64,000 nt of DNA from Niastella soli (GCF_017742245.1 NZ_JAGHKO010000001.1:1517061-1581060); one strand, 5' to 3'. Counted from the stretch's first letter, positions 9,439 through 18,243 are shown. The notes: generated by a model from the sequence alone, not told the origin. Translations and numbers: made by a program.

Positions 9439-11439
9439 ATGCACTTCGATAGCAAAGATTTAACCTATGACCAACTGGTTCATTTATACAAGAACCTGTT
9501 ATTGCCCCGTATGATCGAAGAGAAAATGTTGGTGTTGTTAAGGCAGGGAAAAATCTCAAAGTGGTTTAGTGGAATTGGGCAGGAAGCAATTGCCGTTGGG
9601 GTTACCCAGGCCCTGGAGGAAGACGAATGGATCTTGCCCCTGCACAGGAACCTGGGTGTGTTTACGGGCCGGCATATGCCGCTGCATAAATTGTTGATGC
9701 AATGGCAGGGAAATCAGAGTGGATATAGTAAAGGGCGAGAACGCAGTTTTCACTTCGGGAATGCCCAGCACCATATTTGTGGTATGATCTCGCATTTAGG
9801 CCCACAGCTAGGCATTGCAGATGGAATTGCCCTGGCCCATAAACTTCGCAAAGAAGATAAGGTAGTGGTGGTATTTACCGGCGAAGGCGGTACCAGCGAA
9901 GGCGATTTTCATGAAGCCGTGAATGTGGCCGCCGTGTGGGACCTGCCTGTGATCTTTGTAATAGAGAACAATGGCTATGCCCTGAGCACCCCGGTGCATG
10001 AGCAATACCGCTGTGAAGCGCTGGTTGAAAAAGCCCGCGGTTATGGCATTGATGGGGTAAAAATAGACGGGAATAATATCCTCAATGTGTACGATACCAT
10101 CAAAGGTGTAAAGAAATATTGCCTCGAATACCAACGCCCCTATCTGGTTGAATGTGCTACTTTTCGCATGCGTGGCCATGAAGAGGCCAGCGGCACCAAA
10201 TACGTTCCCCCCTATTTATTTGAAGTATGGGAAATGAAAGATCCCATTAAGAATTTTGAGCAGTTCCTGCTGTCAAAACAGATCCTTTCAAAAGAAGAGG
10301 TAAATGCCATTCACCTTGACCTGAAAGAATATATAGATGTGGAATGCAGCATTGGTTTTAATGCCAAGCCCATGCATGTAGATACAAACCGGGAATTACA
10401 GGAAGTTTATGCAGAAAGGAAACTGGAAGTGATAGGCATGAATTACGAAGCAGGAAGTGCATTGGCGGAGGATATAAAAGAACAACGTTTTATTGACGCT
10501 ATTAAAGACGGATTGCACCAGAGCATGCAGCAACATGCTGACCTTATATTAATGGGGCAGGACATTGCCGAGTATGGTGGTGTATTTAAAATAACAGAAG
10601 GATTTGTTGAAGAATTTGGAAAAGACCGTGTGCGGAACACCCCGCTGTGCGAAAGCGCCATTCTGGGTGCATCCCTGGGATTAAGCCTGCAGGGCTACCG
10701 GTCAATGATAGAAATGCAGTTTGCCGATTTTGTGACCATGGGTTTTACGCAGATCGTAAACAACCTGGCCAAGATCCATTACCGTTGGGGACAATCGGCC
10801 AATGTGGTCATACGCATGCCGTGCGGCGCCGGGGTAGGGGCCGGGCCTTTTCATTCCCAAACCAATGAAGCGTGGTTTGTGCATACTCCCGGGCTGAAAG
10901 TAGTGTACCCCAGTACGCCAGCCGATGCAAAAGGACTGCTTATTGCCGCGATCAATGACCCGAATCCGGTGTTGTTTTTTGAGCATAAGGCCCTGTACCG
11001 GAGCGTACATGGCCAGGTGCCAATTGCCTATTACGAAACCGAGATCGGGAAGGCCCGTCACGTTTGTTCAGGTGAGGACCTTAGTATTATAACTTATGGG
11101 CAGGGCGTTATTTGGGCTGAAGACTATGCCGCACACCATCCGGAAGTTTCGATCGATATTCTTGACCTGCGTACCCTTTTGCCGCTCGATTATGAGGCTA
11201 TTAAGGCAGCAGTGAGAAGGACCGGCCGGGTGCTGGTATTGCACGAGGATACCATGACCGGTGGTATTGGAGGTGAAGTGGCCGCCTGGATAGGCGAGCA
11301 TTGTTTTGAATTACTCGATGCACCGGTATTACGGTGCGCCTCCCTCGATACACCGGTACCGTTTAATACCGAGTTGGAAAATAACTTCCTGGCCAAATCC
11401 CGGTTGCATGAAACGGTGGTAAAGTTGCTAAAATATTAA
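9439..11439 (+). CDS. Fused E1 alpha/beta 2-oxoacid dehydrogenase component
   Basis: Thiamine-diphosphate-dependent E1 of a 2-oxoacid dehydrogenase complex, probably branched-chain or a related substrate. The E1 alpha part occupies about residues 1-330, with the ThDP motif as GEGGTSEGDF (usual GDG) and a following ENNGYA. The E1 beta part occupies about 350-666, with GQDIAEYGGVFK, CESAILG and the C-terminal transketolase segment. Separate alpha and beta chains are the usual state; the 666-residue single-chain fusion is frequent in Bacteroidota. No E2 or E3 gene is adjacent, so partners must be elsewhere. Substrate specificity cannot be told from the sequence alone: pyruvate is possible, 2-oxoisovalerate more likely. 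Confidence 0.9.
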   Translation: MHFDSKDLTYDQLVHLYKNLLLPRMIEEKMLVLLRQGKISKWFSGIGQEAIAVGVTQALEEDEWILPLHRNLGVFTGRHMPLHKLLMQWQGNQSGYSKGRERSFHFGNAQHHICGMISHLGPQLGIADGIALAHKLRKEDKVVVVFTGEGGTSEGDFHEAVNVAAVWDLPVIFVIENNGYALSTPVHEQYRCEALVEKARGYGIDGVKIDGNNILNVYDTIKGVKKYCLEYQRPYLVECATFRMRGHEEASGTKYVPPYLFEVWEMKDPIKNFEQFLLSKQILSKEEVNAIHLDLKEYIDVECSIGFNAKPMHVDTNRELQEVYAERKLEVIGMNYEAGSALAEDIKEQRFIDAIKDGLHQSMQQHADLILMGQDIAEYGGVFKITEGFVEEFGKDRVRNTPLCESAILGASLGLSLQGYRSMIEMQFADFVTMGFTQIVNNLAKIHYRWGQSANVVIRMPCGAGVGAGPFHSQTNEAWFVHTPGLKVVYPSTPADAKGLLIAAINDPNPVLFFEHKALYRSVHGQVPIAYYETEIGKARHVCSGEDLSIITYGQGVIWAEDYAAHHPEVSIDILDLRTLLPLDYEAIKAAVRRTGRVLVLHEDTMTGGIGGEVAAWIGEHCFELLDAPVLRCASLDTPVPFNTELENNFLAKSRLHETVVKLLKY

Positions 11440-11450
11440 TATCAAGGGGG

Positions 11451-11481
11451 TTGTATGCGCTAAGCTGAATGTGTATCTTTA
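11451..11481 (+). promoter_or_regulatory. Bacteroidota-type promoter of the Prc-like protease gene
   Basis: TTG at 11451-11453, a 20-nt spacer, then TATCTTTA at 11474-11481 (7 of 8 to TAnnTTTG-type box). Transcription would begin near 11484, giving a leader of about 30 nt to the ATG at 11516 and ruling out the GTG at 11471 as a start. Confidence 0.55.
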
Positions 11482-11515
11482 TACACGTGCTGAAAACAAT
11501 AACCTTGGTAGCAAT

Positions 11516-13594
11516 ATGCGCATATTTCTATTTCTGATCCTTATTGTAACAGGCTGGAACGTAGCTGATGCCCAATCAATTCAAAAGGCCGTTACTGATG
11601 CCTATGTGGTGAGCCGCATGGTAGAGAAGTTCCACATTCAACCCCGCCCATTAGACGATGAACGATCAGCAGCCATCTTCAATGAGTTGATGCAGCAGTT
11701 AGATGAGCAGCGCATATTCTTTTCGCAGGACGATGTAAAAAAGCTGTCGGCCTATCGCTTACAACTCGATGACCAGATCAAGGGAAAAAAATCAGACTTC
11801 CTTCAACTACTGATCTCTTCTTACAAACAGCGGCTGCTGCAGGCAGATACCATGCTGGACAATATATGTAAAACACCTTTTAATTTCCTGTTGAAAGAAA
11901 AATATACGGTAGCAGAAGACACCATCTATCCGGCAACTATAACAGCCATGCACACAAAAATGTACAAGCTGCTGAAGTTAACGGTAATGGCAGGTATATT
12001 GGAATATAATGACCTTGCTTATCCTTCAAGATCGCCCACAAAAAGGATTGTAGACAGTCTGGAACCTACATTAAGGAAAAAAGCCAATGTAACCTTTAAG
12101 CGGTCGGTTAAAAGGATGCTGCAAAGTCCGCAGGGTATTGAATTCATCATTGGTAATATCTACTGCCAGGCGCTGGCTATAACTTATGACCCGCACACGG
12201 CGTATTTTTCATCAGACGCCAAAGAAGATTTTGAAAGCCATTTGGGAAAAAAGCCACTGGAATATGGATTAACCTTCAGTAAAGACGAAGATGGGCATGC
12301 GCAAATAGATTACCTGAAACCTGGTAGCTCGGCTTATCAAAGCGGGCGGTTAAACAAAGGTGACAAGGTGCAATCCATTCAATGGGAAAAGAAAGAACCT
12401 ATTGATGTGGCCGATGCCGATGTGGAGGAAATTGAAAGAACGCTGGCCGCATCAGGTGGAAACACTGTTAATATCACAGTGAAAAAAGCCGATGGTACTA
12501 CGCGGCAGGTAGCACTACATAAAGAACGGATTGAGGAGCAGGAAGAGGAGGATGAGGATAAAGTTAAGAGCTTTATTCTGCAGGGTGATCGTAAAGTGGG
12601 ATATATTTCATTACCTGCTTTTTATTCAGATTGGGAGGGTACGCTGGGCATAAATGGTTGTGCCAATGATGTTGCCAAAGAGATCATCAAAATGAAGAAG
12701 GAGAATATCGAAGGCCTGATGATCGATCTGCGTTATAACGGTGGTGGTTCTTTGAAAGAAGCCATTGAATTATCGGGGATATTTATTGATGCCGGTCCGG
12801 TGGCACAACTAAAATATAAAGAGACGCCCAAGCCAGAAACATTGAAAGATGCTGTGCGCGGCACCATTTACGATGGTCCCTTGTTATTACTGGTGAATGG
12901 ATTCAGTGCTTCTGCTTCAGAAATGGTGGCGGCAGTAATGCAGGATTATCACCGCGCATTGATTGTAGGTTCACCCACATATGGTAAGGCTACTGCGCAG
13001 GTTGTTTTGCCAATGGATACCACCATTAACCTGGAAACCTACAACGGAAAAACGGTTGCTTCCAGTTATATAAAATTAACTACTTCAAGGTTGTTCCGGA
13101 TCAATGGCACCACCGCACAGGCTCATGGTGTTCAACCCGATATCAATTTGCCCGATCTAACCGATGCTGTTCCCGGACGGGAAGTGAATGAAAAATATGC
13201 ATTGCCCGCAACTACCATTGAACCTAATAAATATTATAAGCCGTTGGCCCAACTACCAGTAGCAGCAGCCGATACAGTGGCGAAAAAAGAAATGGCAGCA
13301 TCGGCTTACTTTAATTATGTACAACGGTACATCGAGTATGCTAAACAAGCAAATGTGAGGAAAGACATTTCGTTATTGATTGAAGAAGCCTGGCAAAGAA
13401 AGAAGGCAAAAGAACAACAGGTAGAATCGATCAAAGAACCGAAGGAGGAAAAGGCCATATTTAAAGTAGTAAAACCATCCACACAAAAACAACGCGAGCA
13501 GGATACTGAAATGGATGAAGAATGGAAGGAGAATCTGTTAACTGATGCGTATGTTAAGATCGCTTATCGCGTATTAGGCACCATGAAACAGTAA
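11516..13594 (+). CDS. prc: Carboxy-terminal processing protease (Prc/Tsp type)
   Basis: Periplasmic serine protease that degrades or trims proteins from their C-termini. It has a signal peptide (residues 1-20, ending ADA-Q), the Tsp N-terminal helical domain, a PDZ domain at about 240-340, and the S41 catalytic core. The Ser/Lys dyad is S466 in SASASE and K491 in TYGKAT, 25 residues apart as in E. coli Prc. The C-terminal extension is rich in Lys and Glu. The ATG at 11516 gives a clean signal peptide and sits behind a promoter. The gene is followed 33 bp later by a secreted protein of unknown role, possibly cotranscribed. Confidence 0.93.
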   Translation: MRIFLFLILIVTGWNVADAQSIQKAVTDAYVVSRMVEKFHIQPRPLDDERSAAIFNELMQQLDEQRIFFSQDDVKKLSAYRLQLDDQIKGKKSDFLQLLISSYKQRLLQADTMLDNICKTPFNFLLKEKYTVAEDTIYPATITAMHTKMYKLLKLTVMAGILEYNDLAYPSRSPTKRIVDSLEPTLRKKANVTFKRSVKRMLQSPQGIEFIIGNIYCQALAITYDPHTAYFSSDAKEDFESHLGKKPLEYGLTFSKDEDGHAQIDYLKPGSSAYQSGRLNKGDKVQSIQWEKKEPIDVADADVEEIERTLAASGGNTVNITVKKADGTTRQVALHKERIEEQEEEDEDKVKSFILQGDRKVGYISLPAFYSDWEGTLGINGCANDVAKEIIKMKKENIEGLMIDLRYNGGGSLKEAIELSGIFIDAGPVAQLKYKETPKPETLKDAVRGTIYDGPLLLLVNGFSASASEMVAAVMQDYHRALIVGSPTYGKATAQVVLPMDTTINLETYNGKTVASSYIKLTTSRLFRINGTTAQAHGVQPDINLPDLTDAVPGREVNEKYALPATTIEPNKYYKPLAQLPVAAADTVAKKEMAASAYFNYVQRYIEYAKQANVRKDISLLIEEAWQRKKAKEQQVESIKEPKEEKAIFKVVKPSTQKQREQDTEMDEEWKENLLTDAYVKIAYRVLGTMKQ

Positions 13595-13627
13595 TCAACA
13601 ACCCTTATAATAGCCAAACTAATTGCT

Positions 13628-14680
13628 ATGAAAAAGAATCTACTCAACCTTATCGCACTATTTGTTGCGTGCATAAGCATTGCAGTGTCAACGCAGGGCC
13701 AGGCCATTGAAAATCCTGGTGAATACATGACCGCCGTTAATAATGCCCGCCTTGGCATGGATGCCAAGTATATGCAATACCTGAGTGCAGCTGCACATGG
13801 CCGCAGAGCCCGTAAAGTAGAAAAGTTGCGCGCTGATGTACTGGAGACGATCAATCAAAGCAAATACAAAACAACTGATCTGCCGAAATACAAGGGCGAT
13901 AACACCCTTCGCCAGGGAACTATTGATTACATTACCCTTTGTTACCGGGTTTTTAATGAAGATTATAAAAAGATAGTTGACATGGAAGAACTGGCCGAAC
14001 AATCATTTGATGCTATGTCGGCCTATTTGTTATTACAGGAAAAAGTAAATGAAAAACTGAATGATGCCTCTGCCCAACTGCACAAAACAACTATGGACTT
14101 TGCGGCCAAATACAATGTAAAATTAGATAGCTCAAGGGATCCATTAGAATACAAACTGGACCTTGCTGGTAAACTGAATGAATATACCAATACGGTATTT
14201 CTTATTTTCTTCAAATGCAACTGGCAGGATATGACGATCGTGACTGCCATGAACAACAAAAAGGTGAATGATGTGGAGCAATCACGCAACTCTTTATTGC
14301 GCTTTGCAACTGATGGAATGAAAGGTTTGGACACACTGAAAAGCTTTAACGGTGACCCCTCATTGGCCAATGCCTGTCGGGAGGTATTAAAGTACTATAA
14401 GAAAATGGCAGAGACCGATGTGCCCAAGCTCACTGATTTTTATTTGAAGGAAGAGAACTTCACAAAAACAAAGAAGGCATTTGATGCAAAATCTGCCAAC
14501 AGTCGCACCAAAGAAGAGGTGGATGCTTTTAATAAAATGGTGAGTGAATACAACGAGGCTGTTAATAACTTCAACAAAACAAACAATACGGTGAATAAAG
14601 AGCGCACCCAAGCCATTACTACCTGGGAGGCTGCGCAGAAGAAATTTGCTGATGCAAATATGCCGTATTATAAAGGGTAA
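13628..14680 (+). CDS. Secreted helical protein of unknown function (possible LIC11966-type surface protein)
   Basis: 350 residues: a signal peptide at 1-25 (ending TQGQA), then an almost wholly helical, Lys/Glu/Asn-rich protein with several long amphipathic stretches and no cysteine near the mature N-terminus, so not a lipoprotein. It resembles what I recall of a helical family annotated as LIC11966 surface proteins, but I cannot confirm this. It follows the Prc-type protease by 33 bp with no terminator between and ends in a clear terminator, so the two are probably one operon. That makes it a candidate partner or substrate of the protease. Confidence 0.8.
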   Translation: MKKNLLNLIALFVACISIAVSTQGQAIENPGEYMTAVNNARLGMDAKYMQYLSAAAHGRRARKVEKLRADVLETINQSKYKTTDLPKYKGDNTLRQGTIDYITLCYRVFNEDYKKIVDMEELAEQSFDAMSAYLLLQEKVNEKLNDASAQLHKTTMDFAAKYNVKLDSSRDPLEYKLDLAGKLNEYTNTVFLIFFKCNWQDMTIVTAMNNKKVNDVEQSRNSLLRFATDGMKGLDTLKSFNGDPSLANACREVLKYYKKMAETDVPKLTDFYLKEENFTKTKKAFDAKSANSRTKEEVDAFNKMVSEYNEAVNNFNKTNNTVNKERTQAITTWEAAQKKFADANMPYYKG

Positions 14681-14701
14681 ATAGTAGAATTGGTTTGAAA
14701 G

Positions 14702-14736
14702 AGCCTGTAAGGTGAATTGCCTTATGGGCTTTTTTG
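14702..14736 (+). terminator. Terminator of the prc operon
   Basis: AGCC and GGCT outer arms with TAAGG/CCTTA inner arms (14702-14730), followed by seven T residues. Confidence 0.75.
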
Positions 14737-14855
14737 TTTAAAGAAGAGTATACAGTTTAACTGGAAGGAGTGTAATTATGTACTATTAAAATATTGTTTA
14801 ATTAATAATATGTACAACCGATAATTTAATTAAATTTATAATAAAATAGAAAAGT

Positions 14856-15308
14856 ATGGGTCTTATATACGCTGATGTTGAAATAATTAATGGCGGTGAT
14901 TTGGAGATGGCACGTCGCAACTTATTGGATATTGATGAGGTAAAACGTATTCACGTTAATATACTTGTAGATACCGGTGCAATAATGCTTTGTATCAATG
15001 AAAATATTCAGGCGCAATTACAGTTACAAGTAGTTGAAAAAAGAAAAGCCCAATTGGCAAATGGTCATATTGTGGAATATGATGTGGTATCTCCTGTTGA
15101 AATACGATTTAAAAACCGGCAAACTACTTGTAGAGCTATGGTTCTACCAGACGATACTGAACCGCTGCTTGGAGCTATTCCGCTGGAAGATATGGATGTA
15201 TTGATCCATCCTCAACGACAGGAATTAATTGTCCATCCTGATCATCCATATATTGCGCAGATGAAGATAAAGCAAGTAAAAAAAAACTCTTCTGTAATTA
15301 TAGGGTAA
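14856..15308 (+). CDS. Retropepsin-like (clan AA) aspartic protease domain protein
   Basis: 150-residue, cytoplasmic-looking protein with a single retropepsin-type active-site motif, VDTGA (about residue 47), and the later hydrophobic-hydrophobic-G segment LLGAIPLEDMDV that completes the flap/GXX pattern. A one-motif protein of this size would have to dimerise. Small clan AA proteins like this are common in bacteria and mostly uncharacterised. The surrounding DNA is visibly more AT-rich than its neighbours, and the gene stands alone between two terminators, so horizontal gain is possible but unproven. There is no signal peptide, unlike the PDZ-bearing protease at 4815. Confidence 0.75.
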   Translation: MGLIYADVEIINGGDLEMARRNLLDIDEVKRIHVNILVDTGAIMLCINENIQAQLQLQVVEKRKAQLANGHIVEYDVVSPVEIRFKNRQTTCRAMVLPDDTEPLLGAIPLEDMDVLIHPQRQELIVHPDHPYIAQMKIKQVKKNSSVIIG

Positions 15309-15332
15309 CCACCATTAGTATTTTAAAACATT

Positions 15333-15366
15333 GACCATCTGTCTATGACGGATGGTCTTTTATTTC
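15333..15366 (+). terminator. Terminator of the clan AA protease gene
   Basis: GACCATC at 15333-15339 pairs with GATGGTC at 15351-15357, followed by TTTTATTT. Confidence 0.75.
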
Positions 15367-15532
15367 AACACATTTTATTACTCCCCAAAATTCATAATCC
15401 AGATCAACTTCTTTCTAATCGATGTTGTGTTTTTTTATTATATGACAGGGGTATTATATTATGTACGCTTTTAAACAACCTGGACTGTGATACCTATAAA
15501 TTAAAGTGGACTGAAAATAGTAAATAAAAAAT

Positions 15533-15566
15533 AGGAGGTAAGCAGCTTATAAATTTCTTACCTCCT
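15533..15566 (-). terminator. Terminator of the penicillin acylase gene
   Basis: Perfect 10-bp inverted repeat, AGGAGGTAAG and CTTACCTCCT. On the minus strand it is followed by ATTTTTTATT, and it sits 25 bp past the stop codon of the minus-strand acylase gene. Confidence 0.8.
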
Positions 15567-15590
15567 ACTTCCTGGTTCTTAATTCAGGTT

Positions 15591-17771
15591 TTACTGCCCC
15601 GGCCGGTAAGTCCGTTCGGCATGTTTCAACACATCTTCCTTATAAAACAGCACCTCCTTAAATATTCCTTTGGTATACATCTCGGCCTGATCGCCGAAGT
15701 ATTTGGAACTGGGGTCACCGCTTTCGCCGCCGGCCAGTAAGGATTTTGCTTTTACTTTTTTGCCAAACTCCACGGCGCAAATAAAACTGTTGCCATTGTA
15801 TCCATATCTTTTCATCGAGCCATTTTGATATCTGCTTACAAATGAGGGTAAGCAACCCCAGGTACTGGCTGCCATGCCAACCGGAAGGCTCGGTTTGTTA
15901 TCGTCATACGTTTCCTGCAAATTGCCGGTCAGTCGTTGATAGCGGTTTATATCTCCCCAGGGCGTTTTCCAGGAGCCGTATCTGCCGGTTAAGTCATTTA
16001 CAACGGTAAGCAAAGTGCCGGCTAATTGGTCAGCTGAGGCGGTTTGGGCATAGGTATGCACCCGCGTAACCAGGTCCACCTCTAATCCATTTATTCGAAC
16101 CTGGGGCATCAGCGGCACTAATCGCTGGATCCATTCAATAGCCAATGTAGTGGCAATGGAAGAAACGCCGGTCTTCAGGTCCCAGTTCTTTAACACACTG
16201 ATGGGTTCGGCCAGTTTTGTGTAGACAGAATCGCTTTTTGAAAGCTCTATTTCATACCTATTGATCAAAGCTGGTATTAACTCCTGAAAGGCAGAAAGTG
16301 TAGTGTTATAGCCGTTTGCGATCATGGAATCGATAGTGAATTTTTGCGCCTTCGCCATCAGGCGGGCTGCAGTAATGCCACGAAAATTCTCTGGCTCGGT
16401 TGACATATAAGCCGGATACTGTTCTTTTTTCGGACTGCTGCTGCCCGATGCAGTAAACGGGGTAGAATTGCAATTCTGGATAAAACCGCTTGCCGGGTTA
16501 TATAAGTGAATGGTTTCATTCAAAGTATGCTGGCCTTTCCACTCAGTAGCTCGTGTAGTACCATCAACGGGCTGATTCCATTCATAAGCGGTATCCCGGC
16601 GGGGGATATAATTGCCATGCCAGTAAGCTATGTTTCCCTTATCATCAGCAAACACGGTGTTGTTAGAGGCGTTTGATAATAACTCCATCGTTTTTTTGAA
16701 GGCATCGAATCCATTTGCCTTTGTGCGTTGCCATGATTGCATCAAAGAGGTCATAGAGCGGTTATTTGCTTTTACACTCAGCCAATTCCCATTCCTGCTG
16801 CCCATAACCGGCCCATGGTGCGTATACCAGGTATTGATGGTTTTTGTTTTTATTTCGTTGCCATCTTTGTAACTCAACGTAATGGGCCGTTGCTTCACAG
16901 GCAATTGTTCTTTTTCGTACTGGTAAAACCATTGGCTCCCTTGTTTGCTGATCTTTTCTGCATACAGGTCCGCAACATCTGAATAACCGGATGTATGCAT
17001 CCACCCGCAATGTTCATTGAAACCCTGGTAAACGAAAAGTTGTCCCCAGGTTACGGCGCCATAGGCATTCAATCCCTCTTCGCTGATCACATGTACTTCG
17101 GGTCTGAAATAAAATGTTACATGCGGATTGATATACAGTATAGCATTGCCGGATGCTGTACGGGAAGGGGCCAGCGCAAATCCATTGGAACCGGTTGCCA
17201 CTTCTTCTTCTATTCTTTTAACCCGGACCGTTGTGGTGGGATCGTTGGTATAAAATCTTTTTAATTCATCTATAGTTAACCCGCCGCTTTGTATAGCGGC
17301 AATGCTGCCGTCTGTCCACATAAGCTGGAACCAGGGTTCAAAACGGGTGAGCAATGCCGGTTTTACTGATGGGTGTTTGTAGAGATAATAATTAACGCCA
17401 TCGGCAAAAGCATTCAGTAGCTTTTTTAACCAGGCAGCACTGTTTATATAGTCGCTTTTGGCGCCGGCTGAGTCTATCAGCAAACGTGTATACAAATCAT
17501 TATACAGGTTTTTTTCACCAGATATTTCCGCACTTCTGCCTAAAATGTCAATATAGTTAGCTTCCACTCTTTTGAAATCATCTTCACACTGGGCATACAG
17601 TAACCCAAATACGCAGTCGGCATCTGTTTTTCCATAGATATGTGGGATGCCCCAATTATCGCGGATGATAGTTACCTGTTTTGCCTGTTGCTCCCACCGG
17701 TTAATTTCCTCCTTAGTAAAGGTTTGGGCGGTTAACGACAATGGGAGTAAGAAGAGTAGGATGAGTTTCAT
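15591..17771 (-). CDS. Secreted penicillin acylase family (Ntn) amidase
   Basis: N-terminal-nucleophile hydrolase that cleaves amide bonds of N-acyl compounds (penicillins, acyl-homoserine lactones, or other acylated amines). A signal peptide (1-15, ending LTA-Q) is followed by the alpha chain. The G194-S195 junction (ATGSNGFALA) is where this family cuts itself, freeing S195 as the nucleophile. The beta chain carries the expected INPHVTF and downstream Asn/Arg segments. The 726-residue length fits the PvdQ/QuiP/penicillin G acylase range. The true substrate cannot be read; AHL quenching or side-chain removal are both possible. It is a single gene behind an unusual upstream region of phased repeats. 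Confidence 0.9.
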   Translation of the reverse strand: MKLILLFLLPLSLTAQTFTKEEINRWEQQAKQVTIIRDNWGIPHIYGKTDADCVFGLLYAQCEDDFKRVEANYIDILGRSAEISGEKNLYNDLYTRLLIDSAGAKSDYINSAAWLKKLLNAFADGVNYYLYKHPSVKPALLTRFEPWFQLMWTDGSIAAIQSGGLTIDELKRFYTNDPTTTVRVKRIEEEVATGSNGFALAPSRTASGNAILYINPHVTFYFRPEVHVISEEGLNAYGAVTWGQLFVYQGFNEHCGWMHTSGYSDVADLYAEKISKQGSQWFYQYEKEQLPVKQRPITLSYKDGNEIKTKTINTWYTHHGPVMGSRNGNWLSVKANNRSMTSLMQSWQRTKANGFDAFKKTMELLSNASNNTVFADDKGNIAYWHGNYIPRRDTAYEWNQPVDGTTRATEWKGQHTLNETIHLYNPASGFIQNCNSTPFTASGSSSPKKEQYPAYMSTEPENFRGITAARLMAKAQKFTIDSMIANGYNTTLSAFQELIPALINRYEIELSKSDSVYTKLAEPISVLKNWDLKTGVSSIATTLAIEWIQRLVPLMPQVRINGLEVDLVTRVHTYAQTASADQLAGTLLTVVNDLTGRYGSWKTPWGDINRYQRLTGNLQETYDDNKPSLPVGMAASTWGCLPSFVSRYQNGSMKRYGYNGNSFICAVEFGKKVKAKSLLAGGESGDPSSKYFGDQAEMYTKGIFKEVLFYKEDVLKHAERTYRPGQ

Positions 17772-17775
17772 AGTA

Positions 17776-17805
17776 TAAAGTTATTAAAACAGCTTCAAGC
17801 TGCAA
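17776..17805 (-). promoter_or_regulatory. Promoter of penicillin acylase, nearly leaderless
   Basis: On the minus strand TTG (17805-17803), a 19-nt spacer and TAACTTTA (17783-17776). Only four bases separate the box from the ATG, so transcription should start within about two bases of the start codon. Confidence 0.5.
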
Positions 17806-17916
17806 GCAAATACAGGGTTGGCTACATTCGAAAACGCCTCACTTCAGCCTATTCGCGGCCTTTAACTTGTCAACTGATCATCCGGTTAACCTATCAACCC
17901 TTCAATCGATCGTCCT

Positions 17917-17966
17917 CCTCAATGGTACCTCAATGGTACCTCAATGGGTCCTCTTTGGGTCCTCGG
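17917..17966. repeat. 11-bp tandem repeat, CCTCAATGGTA type
   Basis: Period-11 units begin at 17917, 17928, 17939, 17950 and 17961: two exact CCTCAATGGTA copies, then CCTCAATGGGT, CCTCTTTGGGT and the start of a fifth (CCTCGG) that runs into the inverted repeat CCTCG/CGAGG at 17961-17975. It lies about 150 bp upstream of the acylase promoter. Confidence 0.85.
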
Positions 17967-18052
17967 AATTCGAGGTTAACCGTGGGTGAATCGAGGGGGG
18001 CCAGAGGAGGCAATGAGGAGAAAATAACATTCATCATCGGTTTTCGACCCTT

Positions 18053-18166
18053 CGTCACACCATTATCCTTACGCCGTCACACAAAAAAGGACATTTCCGA
18101 GGAGAAATTGCCATTCGTCCCACCGTTTTTCGAAGATCGTCCCACCGTTTTCCGAAGCCCGTCACA
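18053..18166. repeat. Array of CGTC boxes at 22-bp spacing
   Basis: CGTCACAC or CGTCCCAC boxes start at 18053, 18075, 18116, 18138 and 18160. Intervals are 22, 41, 22 and 22 bp. The units at 18116 and 18138 are near-identical over 22 bp (CGTCCCACCGTTTT then CGAAG). The rest of the 473-bp gap (17772-18243) holds no convincing gene. A 101-residue open frame at 17922-18227 crosses both repeat arrays and looks fortuitous. Confidence 0.75.
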
Positions 18167-18243
18167 TGATGGCGTTATCGGATGCAAGTATGTGGTATTT
18201 TTGTATTCGTATACGGCAGTTCTTTGACTTATTGGATAACCCC

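Noticed and set aside
15345-15527. 60-residue open frame after the retropepsin-like gene
   Set aside because: It begins within the terminator hairpin, is AT-rich, and has no recognisable pattern.
17922-18227. 101-residue open frame in the gap before penicillin acylase
   Set aside because: It runs through the 11-bp and 22-bp repeat arrays, which dictate its sequence; no protein-like features, no start context.
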